Assembly (NCBI GenBank): GCA_039583875.1 | Contig: CM077162.1 | Span: 112,436,589 to 112,500,588, forward strand | Origin: Platanthera guangdongensis | Lineage: Eukaryota; Streptophyta; Magnoliopsida; Asparagales; Orchidaceae | Reading direction: 5' to 3' | Length of the DNA stretch: 64,000 nucleotides | Shown here: positions 29,890 through 42,370 of the stretch, piece by piece | How the letters are laid out: each line of letters starts with the position of its first letter | Position numbering within the stretch: position 1 is the stretch's first letter | Notes under the pieces: generated by a model | Databases searched by the model: none | Seen by the model: the letters and a program-made list of their open reading frames with translations, nothing else | What the model was told of the DNA's origin: nothing | Translations under genes and position numbers: made by a program

Positions 29890-32835
29890 CGTAAGACCCC
29901 CCCTCCCGGATCCCAAAATACGGCATGAAGGGGGAGTCTTATGCCCGAAACAGCCGCCTTGCAGTAGCGTTAGCACACGGGCGAACCTGTATCACAAGAC
30001 ACATATTCTGCCGGCTCCAACAATATCAATAATACATGCCAACCCAACCAAATATAATAACAAGAGAAGTCAAATTCACACTAAGTAATAATGTCCAAAT
30101 ATATCAATAAAGGAGAAGCTAAAACGTGCTTCTACAATATATCAGAGTACAGCTAAACATTGCCCAAACGGGCTACATCAGAGTATCAAAATACTAACAT
30201 CAGTGACCGACGGTATTGACGGCACCGTCACTTCAGGCCCTGTCGTCCGGGCCTGGCTGTCCTGCTGCAATGCCTGCTGCTACTCTACCTGCGGGGTGGC
30301 CTTCTAAAAAGGAAGACGTAGCAACCGTTAGTCGAAACGACTAAGTGGTTTCACATCCGCTCCCCCGGCGACTCCTCGGCACCGGGCGGGGAAAAGGAAC
30401 AAGGGTACAATATATAGTAAGTATAAAAGGTACAAGCAGGTGGCAAGGTACATGAGTATCAATGTATAGACTAGCAGTTCTATAAGAGCTATTAATGTAT
30501 AAACTAGCAATTCTACAAGAGCTAGTATAACATCAAGTATAAGAAAACTATAGCAGGAAAGTAACTTAACTTATAAGGTTGCCCATACAAGCTTAGAAGT
30601 TAATGGTCGATTTGCATAAAGTAACTCATCGTATAAGAGTGTCCATACAAACTTATACGATGAGGATCTTGTTGTGAAATGAAATGAAATGGAATGTATA
30701 CTATGCAATGACTCACCCATGATCACACACATGCAATTCCATATTATCGTGTCATGGAAGGAGCCTCGAAAGTAAGGCACGAGGACCAAACCCAACCATC
30801 CACCTAGCACGGAAGGAGCCCCGGGACGTGAACACCGAGGACCAAGCCCAACCGTCTGTTTGTCTCATCTCAAGCTATCAAAGCTTGCGACGGTCAACAC
30901 CGCACTTACAACCTTTCACAATACTACCCGTAGGGAGACGACGCTCTAAGTATTGGACTACTAAACTCATTCCATTGGTCAAACATACTCATTGCCATAA
31001 TTTATTCTTCCACATGACTTTCCAAATGATCCAACGTAATACATATATGATGCGCATGTATTAATCTACCAATTTCTATCAAGTCATTCCGTTCAAATAA
31101 TTGTGCATCATAATTCGATTGTAAGAAGTCTGTTCCTAACATGATATAACAAGGTATGCATCTAAATCAACTTACCAAATTCTATCAAGTCAATTCTTTC
31201 AATGAAGCTTGCTTCACAATTAGTTGTATGAAATCTGATTAACAAGATTTATCATTCATAGCATTACGGTGGTTAATTATGAAATATTTCATCGAAACCT
31301 CAAGCTATTTTGCAACATCGATTTCACCAAACTCAAATCCATATTATATAAAAACCCAGAATTTTAAGTGCAGATTAATCTGGACAGCAAATTCGACCGG
31401 AGATTCCCGAGGCTACGTGAATCCGGTGAAGGCGTGTAACCACTCGATGGAAAGGTCTTTCCATGGGCTACAATGTTCGTATTCAGACCTCAACCCAGAT
31501 TTGACATTATCCTAATTGAAATCAGACTTTAATCCCGCTGCGTACAGAACACAATTTCTGCATGCATGATTTATCGAACACCATTTTCGTTCAGACTTTC
31601 CTGTGGCTAAATACATCACCTGAAGTCATGCAGCCACTCGTTGGAAAGGTATTTTCAAGGGCTTCGACTTTTGTGTTTAGCCGAAAGCCCAGATCTGACC
31701 ATATCATGCCTAAAAATGGCCATGAAGTTTGCTACGCGCAGAATACAGATTCTGCATGCATCTTAACGCGGAATGAACGGCATCGGTTCATCTTCCTTCG
31801 CAAGGCGATCTTCCCAAATCATTCCAGAAAACCTCCTCCCTTATTCAACCTCAAGAGGCCAATACTCTTCACGAAACCATCCCCTATCATCACATACAAG
31901 AAGGGAGTGGTTGGAGAGATCTAAAACCTAGGACACAAGTCCTAGCATGGCCTTTCCCAGAACACTCCTCTCCATCAAGGCTCTCTTGAGTCGATGTCTT
32001 GCCTAGGAAAATAACTATAGATCTAGCACCAAGGGAGAGGGTAGGAAACTCACATCATTTCCAGCAGTTCCATTTCCGGCCATAGATCTTGTGATTCTTC
32101 ACGGCGGCATCCTCTCCTTTACGGCGTTGGCGGATTTTCTTCCCTAGATCTTCCTCCAGCAAACTCTCCTTCTCCACAGGACTTCTGTCAGAAAAATACG
32201 GCTGGGAAGAAGGGTAAAATGGCTAGGGTTTTCCACTTTCCTTCATATATATAATGTGACACTAGTAGGGACACGCACGTGTCCTTACCCGTGTCCCGCT
32301 CGAGCGAAGCATTACAGGCGGTTAAGATGCCGATTCGATACTTGACACGACGAAACACGCCCTGGTCATGCCCATGGTCATTCCTGTGACATGGGGCGTG
32401 TAACCCTCTCACTCGAGAACCAGCCGCCTACTCGAGTACCTTAAGCACCTACTCGAGTACCTTAAGTCACGCCCCTGGGTCACGCCCGTGGCCAAGGGCG
32501 TGTAACCCATTTTACTCGAGTATTTTGAAAAGTACTCGAGTAACCTTGGCAGCTACTCGAGTACCTTAGTCACACCCCTGGGTCACGCCCGTGACCCAAG
32601 GCGTGTAACCCATTTTACTCGAGTATTTTGAAACTACTCGAGTAACCTCGGCAGCTACTCGAGTACTTCAGTCACGCCCCTGGGTCATGCCCGTGGCCCA
32701 GGGCGTGTAACCTGCTCTGGACTAACTTCTCAAGTTCGCATGTGCCGCCCTTTTTCCTCCACTTTCCTGAACTCAAGCCAGTCGTCCTGACTCAAAACTC
32801 GCATGGGGGGGCCTAGCGCGAATCGGGACGTTACA
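29890..32835 (-). mobile_element. 3' LTR of the nested Tekay-like element (2946 bp)
   Basis: Minus strand: starts TGTAACGTCCCGATTCGCGC (32835), ends ...GGGGGGGTCTTACG (29890; first plus base C where the other LTR has T). Most of its length (about 29966-32450) is missing from the other LTR. TATA-like TATATATA near 32247. The reading frames at 31279-31924 lie inside the LTR and show no domain. Confidence 0.85.
32260..32715. repeat. Palindrome cluster GGGTCACGCCCGTGACC plus ACTCGAGT
   Basis: Repeated module: ACTCGAGT words, then CTGGGTCACGCCCGTGACCC, then GGGCGTGTAACCCATTTT; three modules between 32455 and 32715, with a looser ACACG/CGTGT set at 32260-32400. The shorter LTR has the same modules at 37805-38085. 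Confidence 0.93.
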
Positions 32836-32921
32836 AATCCTATAAACAAAATAAAAGATTTCGTCCCCGAAATCATGCTAGGGCTATGGGGAAGACAAGC
32901 ATTCAGAAAATAAATATGCCT

Positions 32922-34016
32922 TTAAACAAAATTACCTGGAGGAAATAATCCCGGGTAGCGTTTTTGCATCAAGTCCACCGGCTCCAAGGTAAACTCCTCC
33001 TTCCCATGATTGGACCATTGTACCTTCACCAAGGGGACACTTTTATGGCGTAATGTTCTGGTCTCGTTGTCAACAATCCGCACCGGCTCTAGTCGCATAG
33101 ACCTATCCGACGCCACTGCACCATCAGTAGTGGGAATATATTGATCGGGCCGCAACAACGCCTTTCGAAGCAACGACACATGGAACACGTCGTGGAGATT
33201 CTCTAGTTCTGGTGGTAACTCCAACCGATAGGCCAACGGGCCAATCCTTTCCAGTATAGTATAAGGCCCAACATATCTCGGGCTGAGCTTTTTCACCCCA
33301 CACACCCGTGACACTCCATGCATCGGCCAAATCTTGAGGAACACTTTATCACCCACTTGGAACTCTACCATCCGGTGCTTTGCATTGTAATACTTCGCCT
33401 GCCGACTTTGAGCCTCCAACATACGATCTCGTATCAGCCTAACCACTGCATCGGTATCATCAATATACTCAATACCCAAGGTCTTCGGGTCTTCATCTTG
33501 CACCCAAGACAAGGGGGTTCTACTCCTTCTACCATAAAGCGCTTCATGAGGTGCCATACCGATGCTCGCCTGATGACTGTTGTTGTAGGAGAATTCCACC
33601 AGTGGTATGAGTCTTTCCCATGGGTCACCCCTATCCAACACACATAATCTCAGCAGATCCTCCAATGTCCTAATGGTCCTTTCAGACTACCCGTCCGTCT
33701 GAGGATGAAATGTGGTGCTGAAGGTAAGGCGTAAGCCCAAATATGCATGTACCGCCTTCCACTCCTTGGAAGTAAAGCGACCGTCACGGTCAAAAACGAT
33801 CGTCTTAGGCACGCCGTGATATCGTACAAACTACTCCACGAAGAGGCATACCAAGACGTCCACATGAGCCTCTTTCTTCATGGGAATTAACCGGGCTACT
33901 TTTGTCAGCCGATCAATAATAACCCACACCGAATCATTCCCGGAGCATGAGCGAGGTAACCCATGGACGAAATCCATGGAGATATACTCGAACTTCCATT
34001 CGGGGATGGGCAACGA
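32922..34016 (-). pseudogene. Integrase with C-terminal module, pseudogene (nested element)
   Basis: Catalytic core on the minus strand: SMDFVHGL near 33975, FDRDGRF near 33785, and E in the RTLEDLLRL stretch near 33660. The C-terminal module with VPLVKVQWSNHGKEE ends at 32922. Stops: TAG 34014-34016 (CAG type), TAG near 33837 and TAG near 33690 (CAG type, within the conserved TDG-SER region). From 33665 down the frame is open for 247 codons. Confidence 0.85.
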
Positions 34017-35222
34017 CTACAACAAACCACCGGGACTACTGCACTCAACTTTCACTCTTTGACAGGCTTCACAATGAGTAACGTAATACCAGACATCCTT
34101 CTTCATTCCCGACCAACACATGGTCTTCCGCAAACCGGCGTACATCTTAGCAATTCCCGGGTGCACTGAATATTGAGAGCTATATGCCTCTCTCAAGATA
34201 TCCTCCCGGAGTTTTCCGCCCTTGGGAATGTAGAGCCGGCCGCGAAAGTAAACAAGGTCGTCTTTGAGTGTATACTCGTCAGTAGTTCCTTCTTCAATTG
34301 ATTTAATTGCCGGAGACAACGCCTCATCCATTCCTTGCTCCACCCGAATTCGGTCCCGAATGTCACAAATTATGCTCATGCTTGCCAAAAATTCTGTATA
34401 CTTTGCCGAAGGAGCCTTGAATATCAAGGTAATATCCATCTCTTTGATCATCCGAGCCAACTCCATGCTCATCAACCGAGACTCTGGGCTAGAGCCTGGC
34501 ACTTTTCTACTCAATGCATCAGCCACCGAGTTCGCCTTTCCGGGGTGGTAGTTCATGGTAAACTCATAGTCGCATAGAAATTCTAACCACCGTCGTTGCC
34601 TCAAGTTTAGCTCCTTCTGTGTATGAACATACTTCAAGTTTTTATGATCCGAAAAGATCTCGCAGTGGACGTCGTATAGATAGTGCCTCCAAACCTTCAA
34701 GGCAAACACCACTGCTCCCAACCCCAAATCGTGACCCGGGTAATTGATTTCATGCTTCTTCAGTTGCCTTGAAGCATAAGCAATCACATGCTCGTGCTGC
34801 ATCAATACCGCTCCCATCCCTTGATATGACACGTCTGTGTAAACTTGAAATCCTTCCTTCCCAGATGGAAATGCAAGGATGGGGGCGGAGGTAAGTCTAT
34901 CCTTTAGCTCTTGGAACGCCGCTTCACATTGGGGAGTCCACTCAAATGGCACACCTTTCTTCGTCAAAGAAGTAAGAGGAAGGGCAATCTTGGAGAATCC
35001 TTTCACGAACTTGCGGTAGTACCCAGCAAGTCCAAGAAAGCTTCGTACATCGGCCTCCGACTTCAAGGGCGACCATTCCTTCACGGCACGCACCTTGGCA
35101 GGATCCACCGCTAGTCCAGCTCCACTGATTACATGGCCTAATAAGGCAACCTCTTTGAGCCAAAATTCGCATTTGCTGAACTTGGCGAACAAAGCGTGTT
35201 CTTTTAGTTTCTTTAGAACCAA
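34017..35222 (-). pseudogene. RT 3' end, RNase H and integrase zinc finger (nested element)
   Basis: 401-codon open stretch: end of RT ([27 protein letters not shown]), RNase H ([38 protein letters not shown]) and the integrase zinc finger (HPGIAKMY...CEACQRVK). In the RNase H active-site region the usual SDASKxGLG pattern reads TDVSYQGMG. It is the longest unbroken frame of this element. Confidence 0.85.
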
Positions 35223-36383
35223 GGCCAGGTGCTCGGTATGTTCCTCCTCCGTCTTTTAGTAGACCAGTATATCGTCGATTAAGACGATGATGAAGACGTC
35301 CAAATAGGGTTCGAATACCTTGTTCATCAGGCTCATGAAAGCCGAAGGGGCATTTGTGAGCCCAAACGACATTACCGTGAACTCATACAACCCATATCTT
35401 GAACTGAAGGTCGTCTTCTAGATGTCCTCCTCATGTATCCTCAACAGATAGTATCCCGAGCGTAAGTCCAGCTTAGAAAACCAATGCACTCCCACTAGTT
35501 GATCGAACAACTCGTCGATCTGAGGTAGCAGATAAGTGTTCCGCACCGTCAGCCGGTTGAGTTCCCGATAGTCTATACACAAGCGCAGTGTTCCGTCCTT
35601 CTTCTTCACAAACAATACAGGGGCTCCCCAGGGTGACAAACTGGGGTGAACAAACCCTGACTCCACCAATTCTTGCAATTGAACTCTAAACTCCGCGAGT
35701 TCCTTCGGGGCCATTCGGTAAGGGGCCTTGGATATAGGCTTGGCACCCAGTACTAGGTTAATCCGAAAATTGACTTCTCTATGAGGGGGTAACCCTGGTA
35801 GTTTCTCTAGAAACACCTCGGGGAAGTCCCGCACTACACGAACATCTTTTACCTCCAATGCTACCTCCTTCAACTCAAACCAGATCATGAAGACCTCATC
35901 CCCTTTCATATGGGCCTTTACAGCCTGAACTGAAGACAAGAGCATACGGGGTGCAAAATTAATACCTTGGAAGATAACCTCGGTGTCCCCATGTCTCAAA
36001 TAGATCTTCTTCTCCGCGCAGTCGATCCTCGCGAAGTGCCAATTTGACCACGCCATGCCCAAAATGATGTCGAACTCCGGCATCTTCAGGATCATGGCAG
36101 TCATATCGAACGCCCTTCCTTCAATAAATATCTCAAACTCGCACTTCGCGGTAGCGATCATCTCCGAGCCGTCCGAGAGGCGCACTCGTCGGGCTATTCC
36201 AGAAAAGTACTGTATGCCCTCGATACCTTTAATGAAATCTTCGGACACGAAAGAGTGTGAGGCACCGGTATCGAACAGCGCATAGGTCGTCTTCCCACCG
36301 ATTACCACGGTGCCTAAGTACCAATAATCAAACTCAACCACTAGGTATCTAGTATGTCTTAAACAGTTTAGATTAAATGACAA
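35223..36383 (-). pseudogene. Protease and RT 5' part (nested element)
   Basis: Protease [16 protein letters not shown] near 36285 with intact DTG; RT motifs [50 protein letters not shown] at 35418-35420 (CAG type). Beyond it the frame continues to LIDDILVY near 35275 and meets a TAA just after, near 35261. Typical polyprotein order for Ty3/gypsy. Confidence 0.85.
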
Positions 36384-37513
36384 AATTTGAGAAGGTTAAC
36401 TGCACGTACCAGCTATAACATCCTGGGGATTCCGCTCTTGCGCTATGTCCAGCGCATACACCTGTTCCCGGACCGGGCCGGGGTTTCCTCTTGGCGGTCC
36501 TCATACTCGACCACACATATATCCCCATCCTCGTGGGGTTGTTGGAGGGAGAGCGGGAGGGAGAGCAGGATGGAGAGCAGGAGGGACGTTCCCATACAGC
36601 TGTGGGCAGTAGCATCTAATGTGGCCCGGTTGATTGCACTCGAAACACACCAACCCACGATGCCCCTCTGGTTACCAAAATTGCTGAGCCTGTGGTGGTG
36701 GAGGCAGTGTGGCCGGCTGCTGGACAGGGTTCTCCACTCTATAGTTTCGGTGGAAACGCCCTCCACCGCTCTGATATCCCCCTCCTCCTCTACGATCATG
36801 TCTCCTCCTATTGCTTGGACCGACCTCCATAATGCCTTCTACAGGCCTCTTGCCACTACTCAAGTGATCCGCCTCCAACCTCTTCGCCATGTCAATAATC
36901 TCCGCCAAACTTCCATCTGCTATAAATAAGAGGGACTGCCTTAGGGGATCTCGCAGCCCTTTGTAGAAACGTTTGGATAACCTCTATCGTCCAAATCGTA
37001 AGAGTTCGCAAACCTTGCGAGATGCTGGAATTCCCGCTGGTATTCCGTAACTGAGTTCGATCCCTGCTTCAGTAGTAGAAACCTCTGCTCAAGCTCATCT
37101 CGGGCCGAAGTAGGAATGAAGTGCACCAAGAAAACACCCGAAAATTCACTCCAACTTATCTCTGTATAGACTTGGACATGGAAGGTAGAGCCCATAAGGG
37201 ACTTCCACCACCTCTTAGCATGTAACTCCAAGACGGACACTGCCAATGACACGGCCATGTTGGCTAGGCAACAGATACCAGCCAATAGCCCTTCTACTAT
37301 GTCGAGTCATTCCTCTGTACATACGGCTGACTCCATCCCACGATAGACGGGAGGGGAGAGAGCCCGGAAGGTGCTCAGCCAGTTAGAGCCCGGGGCCTGT
37401 TGTTGCACCGGAGGCTATTGCGCCTTAAAAGCATCAAGAATGGCGGTGAGCGTCTGCCCCAACTCAGACTGTTGGAACTGAGTGGGTATGGGAGGGGTAG
37501 GAGTACCCCCCAT
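36384..37513 (-). pseudogene. Gag pseudogene (nested element)
   Basis: ATG at 37513 (MGGTPTPPIPTQFQQ), TAG near 37422 (CAG type), a gag domain about 37285-36990 (AKRWWKSLMG, FIPTSARDELEQRFLLLKQG, VTEYQREFQHLARF), frame changes near 36945, and an intact zinc knuckle CFECNQPGHIRCYC near 36630-36590. Several small indels separate these parts. Confidence 0.8.
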
Positions 37514-37709
37514 CGGCTCAACATGCAGTGGAACCTACACGTACACGGCAAATTTGTGGTCAGGTTGGATAAACCTAAGTTCAAAGTTGGACAAACTTAA
37601 TGTGAATTACATATGGGCACACCACTGCTTCCACTAAGTCAGTTTCTACCCAAGCTGACTAATCGAACGGGGGTGGCACCATTGTTGAATGACTTCTTAG
37701 TTTAGGGTC

Positions 37710-37728
37710 GTGGCAAACTGATACCATT
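37710..37728 (-). promoter_or_regulatory. Primer-binding site (minus)
   Basis: Minus strand AATGGTATCAGTTTGCC directly after the LTR end; matches the initiator tRNA-Met type site. Confidence 0.75.
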
Positions 37729-38204
37729 TGTAAGACTCCCCCCTCCCTGATCCCAAAACACGGCATGAAGGGTGAGTCTTATGCCCGAAACAGCCGCCTT
37801 GCGAGTACCATAAGCACCTACTCTAGTACCTTAAGTCACGCCCCTGGGTCACGCCCGTGACCCAGGCCGTGTAACCCATTTTACTCTAGTATTTTGAAAA
37901 CTACTCGAGTAACCTTGGCAGCTACTCGAGTACCTTAGTCACGCCCCTGGGTCATGCCTGTGACCCAGGGCGTGTAACCCATTTTACTCGAGTATTTTGA
38001 AACTACTCGAGTAACCTCGGTAGCTACTCGAGTACTTCAGTCATGCCCCTGGGTCATGCCCGTGACCCAGGGCGTGTAACCTGCTCTGGACTAACTTCTC
38101 CAGTTCGCAAGTGCCGCCCTTTTTCCTCCACTTTCCTGAACTCAAGCCAGCCCTCCTGACTCAAAACTCGCATGGGGGGGCCTAGCGCGAATCGGGACGT
38201 TAAA
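37729..38204 (-). mobile_element. 5' LTR of the nested Tekay-like element (476 bp, internally deleted)
   Basis: Same ends as the 2946-bp partner, but about 2.47 kb is missing between CGCCTTGC (37796) and the GAGTACC...AAGCACCTACTC segment. The U3 palindromes are kept while TATA, R and most of U5 are lost, so this LTR can no longer act as a promoter. Confidence 0.85.
37805..38085. repeat. Palindrome cluster of the short LTR
   Basis: Same modules as 32450-32715: ACTCGAGT, GGGTCACGCCCGTGACCC and GGGCGTGTAACC, three times. Confidence 0.92.
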
Positions 38205-39120
38205 AAGGAAGGAGCAGAACATAGCTTTTAAAGCTATAGAAGAAACTGAAGCTCCAACATCAAATGAAGAACTCTTGAGTCTCTTAGCCAAGAGGTTCTA
38301 TAAAATTGCAAGGAAGGACTTCAGGAGAAAGTCATCCTGGCATGATGACAAACCCAGGTATAATAAAACACCCACTAAGGAAATTTTATTCTTTGGGTGT
38401 AGGAAATAAGGACACTTCATTTCTAAATGTCCTGAAAATCAAAAGAAGGAGAAAAGGAGAGAAAAAGACTCCAGGAAGCACCACTTCAGCAAGCCTTCAT
38501 CCAGCAAGCACAAAAGAAAGGAGAAAGGCATTGTGGCTAAGACCTGGAGTGATATTAAAGAGGAATCATCATCTTCCAGCTCCAGCGAAGGTGAAGAAGA
38601 AGCAAAGGCAAGAGAAGTTTGCCTCATTGCTATCAATGCCACTTGCAGTCCATCATATGCTGAGGAACAATCAGAAGAATCAGACAATGAAGAATCTGAA
38701 TCAGAAGCTGATCAGGTATTATCATCCTTTGATTACAATTCTGATAGTTTTAAAACTGAATTTAAATCCATGTGTATAGATTTAATAAATTTTGAAAAAG
38801 AAATTAAAACACTTAGGGAAAAATTAACTGATCATGAAAACCTTGTATCTGAAAACATTAAAATAAAAGATGAATTAACATTAGCTCAAGAATAAATAAT
38901 ATCATTAAAATCTGTATTAGCTGAGGCTAGAAAACTTGAATAATCCCTAAATAGGAGAAACATCAAGTTGATGGACATTACAAGCACAGTTAATGCCAGG
39001 TTAAATGGCAAGCTGGGCTTAGGTGCTTCATCAAGCCAATCCCCACTAATTCAGAAAAATATTCTGACAACTCCAATTAAATTTGTTTCTGAAAAAGAAA
39101 AGCGAAAATAGATAATGATA
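38205..39120 (+). pseudogene. Sirevirus gag pseudogene, 3' piece
   Basis: Continues the gag frame after AAGGA. Zinc-knuckle region near 38395-38440 (FFGCRK, stop, GHFISKCP): the CCHC spacing is readable but a TAA sits inside it. Then a Ser/Glu-rich acidic stretch (SSSSSSSEGEEEAKA, near 38570) and a coiled-coil-like segment (about 38760-38890). Stops at 38893-38895 and 38941-38943, and the readable part ends near 39110. Confidence 0.78.
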
Positions 39121-39198
39121 ATAATGATAAACCAACTCAATTAAAACCAAAGAATAAGAAAAAGAAACAAAATTACTAAAATCCTAACTACAACAATG

Positions 39199-39475
39199 TT
39201 CAGCAGATTTCGTCGAACTCCGATCGACGAAAGGTGTACAGTTCGTCGAACTGAAGTCGACGAACTCCGAACGCAGATTTCTATCATAATTATTCGTTGA
39301 ACTACGATCAATGAAACCAGTATGGTTCGTCTACCATAGATCGATGATTTTGGGGCCCAGAAAATGGATATTCTCATTCTCTGAGTGGAGTTCTACGAAC
39401 TCACCCCCATTCATCGAACTCAGGTCGACGAACTCACTTGAATTCGTCAAACGCAGTTCAGTATAACAGAAACTT
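39199..39475. repeat. Palindrome cluster inside the Sirevirus polyprotein region
   Basis: TTCGTCGAACTCCGATCGACG at 39207-39226, GTTCGTCGAACTGAAGTCG near 39240, ATCGAACTCAGGTCGACGAA near 39414, and others. These are the same words as in the LTR clusters (27681, 46491). They lie between the gag end and the protease in a stretch that is mostly open in the polyprotein frame. Confidence 0.9.
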
Positions 39476-40310
39476 TAATTCTTATAAAAACTATAATCAA
39501 CCAAGATCTTCTAATAATCAATTCAATCAATGGATCATACCACCTAGAAGATATCACCCTTTAGGATATAAATGACAACATGAATACTCTTACATTTCCA
39601 GTTTCAGTTATGTAAAGAAAGAAGGACCCAATGTAACCTTGGTCAAAAATAGCTAATCTGTTTTATTGTAGGTGAAAGACTATCCCACCACAGAGCAACA
39701 GTGGTACCTGGATAGTGGTTGCTCTAAACACATGATTGGAAATAACGACAACTTAATCAATTACAAGTCAAAGCTAGGAACAAAAGTAATATTTGATGAC
39801 TCCAATTGTGGCCAGACTAAAGGCTATGGAAAAGTCAAGATTGGTGGTGTCACCTTAAGGAAGGTTGCCTATGTAAGTAGACTGAAGCATAACCTTATCT
39901 CCATAAGTCAGTTATGTGAAGAAAGATTTCAGGTATTATTTACTAAAACTTCCTGTATTATTACCTATTTAGATAACCATGTAGTTTTGACTAGCACTAG
40001 AATAGGAATTATCTATGTACTTAATTTTGAATCTGCCAAAAAAGAAACCTGCCAGTTTAATTCAACTAGCAACAATAATGACCTTTGGCATAGGATATTA
40101 GGTCATGTTAACTTGAAAAACATTGCCAAACTCTCTGGGGACAATCTTGTTAGAGGATTGCCTTCTTGCCCCTACAATATGAAAATCCTTTGCAAGGCTT
40201 ATCAATTAGGCAAGCAAACTAAAAGTATTTTTAAATCAGTAAATAAAAGTGACTCGCTTATAGTATTGTACATACTACATATGGACCTTTTTGGCCCTAT
40301 TGCAGTATAA
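39476..40310 (+). pseudogene. Sirevirus protease and integrase zinc finger, pseudogene
   Basis: Copia protease motif WYLDSGCSKHMIG near 39700, then the GAG-pre-integrase region (LWHRILGHVNLKNIAKL near 40086). The zinc finger has HHC but the last Cys is Tyr: CKAYQLGKQ near 40192. The first integrase motif HMDLFGPI lies near 40278, followed by a TAA at 40308-40310. Confidence 0.83.
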
Positions 40311-41323
40311 AGTCTAGGAGGGAAATCTTATACTTTAGTGATTGTAGATGACTTCTCTATTTTCACTTGGGTATTCTTTCTGAGATCTAAGTCTAATAAC
40401 TTCAAGGTTCTTAAAGATTTTCTCAAGAACATACAGATTGAGTAATCTACTCCAGTTGCATTGATCAGAAGTGATCATGGTACTGAGTTTGAGTCTCTTC
40501 TTATGCAAGAGTTCTGTGAGAAGGAAGGTACCACGCACTGCTTCTCAGCTCCTAGAATAGCTTAACAAAATGGGATTGTTGAAAGGAAGAATAGAACCTT
40601 AATTGAATCTGGAGGCACATTACTTGCAGATGCTCATTTTCCCGTATCCTTTTGGGCAGAGGCTGTGAGAACAACAAATTATATACTAAATAGAAGTTTT
40701 ATACACAAACTTAAGAATAAGACTCCTTATGAGCTACTTAAAGGGAAGAAACCTAAAGTAGACTACTTTAAAATATTTGGTTATTTATGTTATATTCACA
40801 ATAATAATAAGAAACACATTAGAAAATTTGAAGCCAAGGCTGAAATGGGAATTTTTCTTGGATATTACCAAGTAAGCAGGCTTATAGGGTCTTTAATAAA
40901 TCTACAATGAAAATTGAAGAATTTCTATATATTTCATTTGATGAAACTAACATATTTTATAAAGAGAAAAAAATTTCTGCCAGTAACTCTTTGCAGGAAG
41001 CATATTTGTGTGAGAAGCTGAATGATTTAACCCTCACCAATGAGACTGTTAGCCATCCTTCTCCACAAATTACTGAAGATAATGAAGATGAAGACAGTGA
41101 AGATGATGATACTGAAAACAGTGAAGAACCTCCAACAGCTACTATAATTCCACAAGAGGAATTTATTCCCCAATCTATTGCACAACCAACTCCTCATACT
41201 GAATTTGTCACACTTAGAGATCACCATGTATCTCTCGTGATTGGAGACATTTTAGCTGGTGTTCAGACCAGGCATCAACTCAACCAAGAGTTGATGCATG
41301 CCTTCTTCATATCTCAAATTTAA
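40311..41323 (+). pseudogene. Sirevirus integrase core and linker, pseudogene
   Basis: VIVDDFSIFTWVFFL near 40340, RSDHGTEFE near 40468, NGIVERKNRTL near 40570 carry the DDE residues. TAA codons at 40443 and 40564 are of CAA type. Frame change near 40880, then an acidic linker (EDNEDEDSEDDDTENSEE near 41075) that is usual between integrase and RT in copia elements. TAA at 41321-41323. Confidence 0.82.
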
Positions 41324-42370
41324 CCCCAATCCATCAGAGATGCAGAGCAATATCCCCACTAGATTGTTACAATGCAAAAAGATCTCAACCAATTTGAGAG
41401 ATGCAGAGTTTGGGATTTAGTTCCAAGACCAAAAGACTACCCAGTCATTGGAACTAAATGGGTATTTAGGAACAAGCTTGATGCCCAAGGTGTCATAATA
41501 AGGAACAAGGCAAGGCTAGTAGCTCAAGGCTATAGGCAAGAGGAAGAGATTGACTATGATCAAACATTTGCACCTGTTGCAAGGCTAGAAACAATCAGAA
41601 TCTTCCTTGTATATGCTGCCTACAAGAAGTTCAAGGTTTACCAAATGGATGTCAAGAGTGCATTCCTGAATGGTGAACTTAAAGAAGAGGTTTATTTGAA
41701 CAACCTCTAGATTTTATTTCTCCTACTTATCCCTCTTATATTTTTAAATTGCATAAAGCTCTTTATGGTTTAAAGCAAGCTCCAAGATCTTGGTATGAAA
41801 CCTTAGCTAGCTTTATTTTAAAGCATAAATTTTCTAGAGGCATAGTAGATAGGACATTATTCACTAGACACCATAAGCATACAATTTTATTAGTACAAAT
41901 CTATGTAGATGACATCATTTTTGGGTCTACAGATTCTAAACTATGCAAGAGGTTCTCTGACCTCATGCATTCAAAGTTTGAAATGAGTATCATGGGTGAG
42001 CTCTCCTACTTCCTTGGTCTCCAAGTGAAGCAGCTACCTGATGACATCTTTATATCTCAATCTAAGTATGTTAAGGAGCTTATCAAAAAGTTTGGGATGT
42101 CAGATGCCTCAGCTAAGAAAACACCTATGGCTACAAATGTTGTAATTGACTCTGATGAACATGGGAAACCTGTTGATCAAAAATTATATAGGGCCATTGT
42201 TGGGTCCCTGTTATACCTTACAACAAGTAGATCTGACATCATGTTTGCTAAATGTATTTGTGCTAGGTTCTAAGTGAACCTTAAAGAATCACACCTTATT
42301 TTCTTAAAAAGTATTTTATGATATATAAAGAGTTGTCCTAGTCTAGGACTCTGTTATCCAACTGAGTCAG
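41324..42370 (+). pseudogene. Sirevirus reverse transcriptase pseudogene
   Basis: [20 protein letters not shown] near 41407, [20 protein letters not shown] near 41515, [17 protein letters not shown] near 41646, then a one-base shift near 41692. YGLKQAPRSWYE near 41762 and the catalytic YVDDIIFG near 41908 are intact. TAA at 42271-42273 replaces a Gln codon (CAA type). A stop follows near 42318. Confidence 0.87.

Larger units (their letters stand above)
29890..38204 (-). mobile_element. Nested Tekay/Del-like Ty3/gypsy element (minus strand)
   Basis: 8.3 kb insertion inside the Sirevirus gag with target duplication AAGGA. Minus-strand order: 5' LTR (37729-38204), primer-binding site TGGTATCAGTTTG, gag, protease, RT, RNase H, integrase, C-terminal module, 3' LTR (29890-32835). 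It is a complete but decayed element; each domain has at least one stop. It belongs to the same broad lineage as copies 1 and 2 but to another family. Confidence 0.88.

Noticed and set aside
31279..31924. Plus-strand frames at 31279-31924
   Set aside because: Inside the long 3' LTR of the nested Tekay-like element, against its direction, with no domain.
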